A stretch of 64,000 bases of DNA from Rhodobacteraceae bacterium QY30 (lineage in GTDB: Bacteria; Pseudomonadota; Alphaproteobacteria; Rhodobacterales; Rhodobacteraceae). Both the position numbers and the translations under genes were made by a program. The stretch covers positions 1,782,501 to 1,846,500 of the forward strand of contig CP023454.1 in assembly GCA_002356635.1 (NCBI GenBank), given 5' to 3'. Shown here piece after piece: positions 62,331 through 64,000 of this stretch. The notes under the pieces are model-generated. The model saw nothing but the letters and a program-made list of their open reading frames with translations, was not told the DNA's origin and searched no databases. Numbering within the stretch: position 1 is the stretch's first letter; the number at the start of each line of letters is the position of its first letter.

Positions 62331-64000
62331 TCAGCGCAGCAGCACGTATTCTCCCGGCGCGGCACGACGGGCAGCATAGCCAAGTTCGGCCCGGCCCATC
62401 GGGGGTGGGGCTATCCGCTCGTCCGAGCGTTGCAGCAGCCAGTTCCGCAGCGCCTCCCACCAGGATCCTGGCGTCGGCACGACCGATTGCGCCCAGACTT
62501 CGGGGTCGCGGTGGTTCGAGGTTTCGTCATGCTGAAGGATGCGGTAGGCCGCCCGGTCACTGCCCGGCGGCGCAACGATGCCGGTGTTGTGCCCGCCCGA
62601 GACCAGCGCGAAGGTCAACGCCCCGTGGACCATGTAGGAAAGCTTGTAGACCGATTTCCACGGCGCAATGTGGTCGCGCTCGGTCGCGACGGCGAAGATC
62701 GGGGCCCGGATGTCGGCGGGATAGACTGCGGCGCCTCCGGCCACAAACCGCCCCTCTGACAAGTCGTTGTTCAGGAATAGCCAACGCAGATACTCGGAAT
62801 GCATCCGGAACGGCATTCGCGTTGCATCCGCGCTCCAACTGGCCAGATCGTTCGGTCGATTGACCTCACCCTCCAGGTATGCCTTGGTCGCCTGCGACCA
62901 GATCAGGTCCTGCGACCGGAGCATGTTGAAGGCCCCCGCCATGCGCTGCTGGTCCAGGTAGCCGTCGCGCCACATGATGTCTTCCAGAAGCGCGATCTGC
63001 GGCTCGCTGGTGAACATCGACAATTCGCCCGCCTGCGAAAAGTCGACCTGCGCGGCCAGAAGCGACAACGACGCGAACCGGTCGTCCCCTTCCCGGGCCA
63101 TGACCGCCGCCGCGACCGTCAGCAGGGTGCCGCCCAGGCAGTAACCTATGCCATGCACCGCAGGCGCCCCGGTGATCGCGCAGACCGCATCCAGCGCCGC
63201 CATCACCCCCAGGGTGCGGTAATCATCGAAGCCCAGGTCGCGGTCCCCGGCATCGGGGTTCTTCCAGGACAGGCAGAACACCGTGAACCCCTGACCCACA
63301 AGCCAGCGAATCAGCGAGTTTTCCGGCGACAGATCAAGGATGTAGAATTTCATGATCCAGGCCGGCACGATCAGGATCGGCACCGCCTGCACCTTGTCGG
63401 TGGTCGGCGCGTACTGGATCAGCTCGACCAGGCGATTCTGGTAGACCACCTGCCCGGGCGTCACGGCCACATCCTGTCCCGGCTGGAAAGCCAGCGGTCG
63501 GGGCGCGGTGTTGCCCGCCGCCATCCGCGCCATGTCCTCGGCCAGCGCCTGCGCGCCCCGGACCAGGTTCTGCCCGCCCTCCTTCCAGGTGCGGTCCATC
63601 AGCTCGGGGTTGGTGGCCAGAAAGTTCGAGGGCGACAGCATGTCCAGATACTGGCGGCTGTAGAATTCGACCAGCCGCTCGTTCTCTCGGCTGACACCCG
63701 GAATGTCGGTCGTGGCATTGTGCCACCATTGCTGGGTCAGCAGGAAGGACTGGTAGATGGCGCTGTAGGGCATCTTCTGCCAGGCCGGGCTGGCAAAGCG
63801 CCGGTCGTTCGGCAAAGGCTCGATCGACGCTTCGGGATCCTCGCCGCCGACACCCGACCACAGGGATTGCGTCAGCCGGTTCCACTTGCGCCAGCCCTTC
63901 CAGACCAGCTCCATCTGCTTGCCGGGCGACAGCGCCAGATGCGTGGCCCAGTCACCCCAGGCCTGCGCCAGCCCCACGACCGAAAGCCCGCCCACGGCCG
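62331..64000 (-). CDS. phaC: Class I poly(3-hydroxyalkanoate) synthase PhaC, 3' part
   Basis: About 555 residues visible; the reading frame runs off the window edge, so the start lies beyond it. The lipase-like box GYCLGG contains the catalytic cysteine, ATERDHIAPW the catalytic aspartate and SGGHNTGI the catalytic histidine. PhaC_N region near the window end (PYSAIYQSFLLTQQWW). It polymerises (R)-3-hydroxyacyl-CoA to polyester storage granules. PhaA, PhaB, phasin and PhaR genes are not visible; they may lie beyond the edge. Class I rather than III is inferred from length and motifs. Confidence 0.93.
   Translation of the reverse strand, partial: AVGGLSVVGLAQAWGDWATHLALSPGKQMELVWKGWRKWNRLTQSLWSGVGGEDPEASIEPLPNDRRFASPAWQKMPYSAIYQSFLLTQQWWHNATTDIPGVSRENERLVEFYSRQYLDMLSPSNFLATNPELMDRTWKEGGQNLVRGAQALAEDMARMAAGNTAPRPLAFQPGQDVAVTPGQVVYQNRLVELIQYAPTTDKVQAVPILIVPAWIMKFYILDLSPENSLIRWLVGQGFTVFCLSWKNPDAGDRDLGFDDYRTLGVMAALDAVCAITGAPAVHGIGYCLGGTLLTVAAAVMAREGDDRFASLSLLAAQVDFSQAGELSMFTSEPQIALLEDIMWRDGYLDQQRMAGAFNMLRSQDLIWSQATKAYLEGEVNRPNDLASWSADATRMPFRMHSEYLRWLFLNNDLSEGRFVAGGAAVYPADIRAPIFAVATERDHIAPWKSVYKLSYMVHGALTFALVSGGHNTGIVAPPGSDRAAYRILQHDETSNHRDPEVWAQSVVPTPGSWWEALRNWLLQRSDERIAPPPMGRAELGYAARRAAPGEYVLLR

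Overview
The window looks like chromosome of a high-GC alphaproteobacterium of the order Rhodobacterales (Rhodobacteraceae/Paracoccaceae). This rests on protein families and local gene order: liv operon with a DUF6867 gene, hisD-UPF0262-phosphatase, infA-maf-RNase G-yacG-tRNA-Phe, psd-pssA-pmtA, rpoH-rluD, class I phaC. No database search was possible, so genus is not assigned. Coding density is very high, with many 4-bp start/stop overlaps. No gap between genes exceeds about 300 bases. I saw no IS element, prophage, CRISPR array or rRNA; there is one tRNA.

Layout. 1-3.7 kb: 3' part of a branched-chain amino acid ABC operon (livM partial, livG, livF, DUF6867, binding protein). 3.9-7.9 kb: polar amino acid ABC transporter with an embedded FAD amine/amino-acid oxidase. 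7.9-12 kb: TetR-type regulator with an 8+8 palindrome at its start, then an HlyD/FtsX/ATPase exporter. 12-21 kb (minus): a nine-gene run, most genes overlapping or nearly so, with a complete dipeptide-type ABC importer, glycerophosphodiester phosphodiesterase, metallophosphoesterase, NPP-like phosphodiesterase and phosphoglycolate-type phosphatase. I read it as a candidate organophosphodiester uptake and breakdown operon. 21.2-26.9 kb: SbcC/SbcD-like (YhaN/YhaO-type) pair, an unrecognised gene and a divergent WYL regulator. 27-31.3 kb: universal stress protein, membrane O-acyltransferase with SGNH domain, mogA, pentapeptide protein, tRNA-Phe. 31.3-43.4 kb (minus): housekeeping block (yacG, RNase E/G, maf, infA, phosphatase, UPF0262, hisD, S4 protein, SUV3-like helicase, TPR protein) interrupted by an acyltransferase gene and a nitrilase-GNAT-NTF2 trio. 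43.5-51.3 kb: SCP2 protein, lipase-like hydrolase, Anbu proteasome-like protein, exonuclease/ATP-dependent ligase pair, DUF2189, PepF. 51.4-55.1 kb: RTX-Hint protein coupled to an M19 dipeptidase. 55.1-64 kb (minus except one): oxidoreductase, pmtA-pssA-psd, rpoH, rluD, DUF6476 (plus), DUF1345, MaoC, phaC (cut by the window edge).

How parts may work together: psd, pssA and pmtA make phosphatidylethanolamine and phosphatidylcholine, whose head-group phosphodiesters would be plausible substrates for the 12-21 kb operon (inference). rpoH lies in the window, and a sequence close to the RpoH promoter consensus lies upstream of infA. The S4 protein gene has no ATG, GTG or TTG start and appears to begin with CTG overlapping the helicase stop codon.
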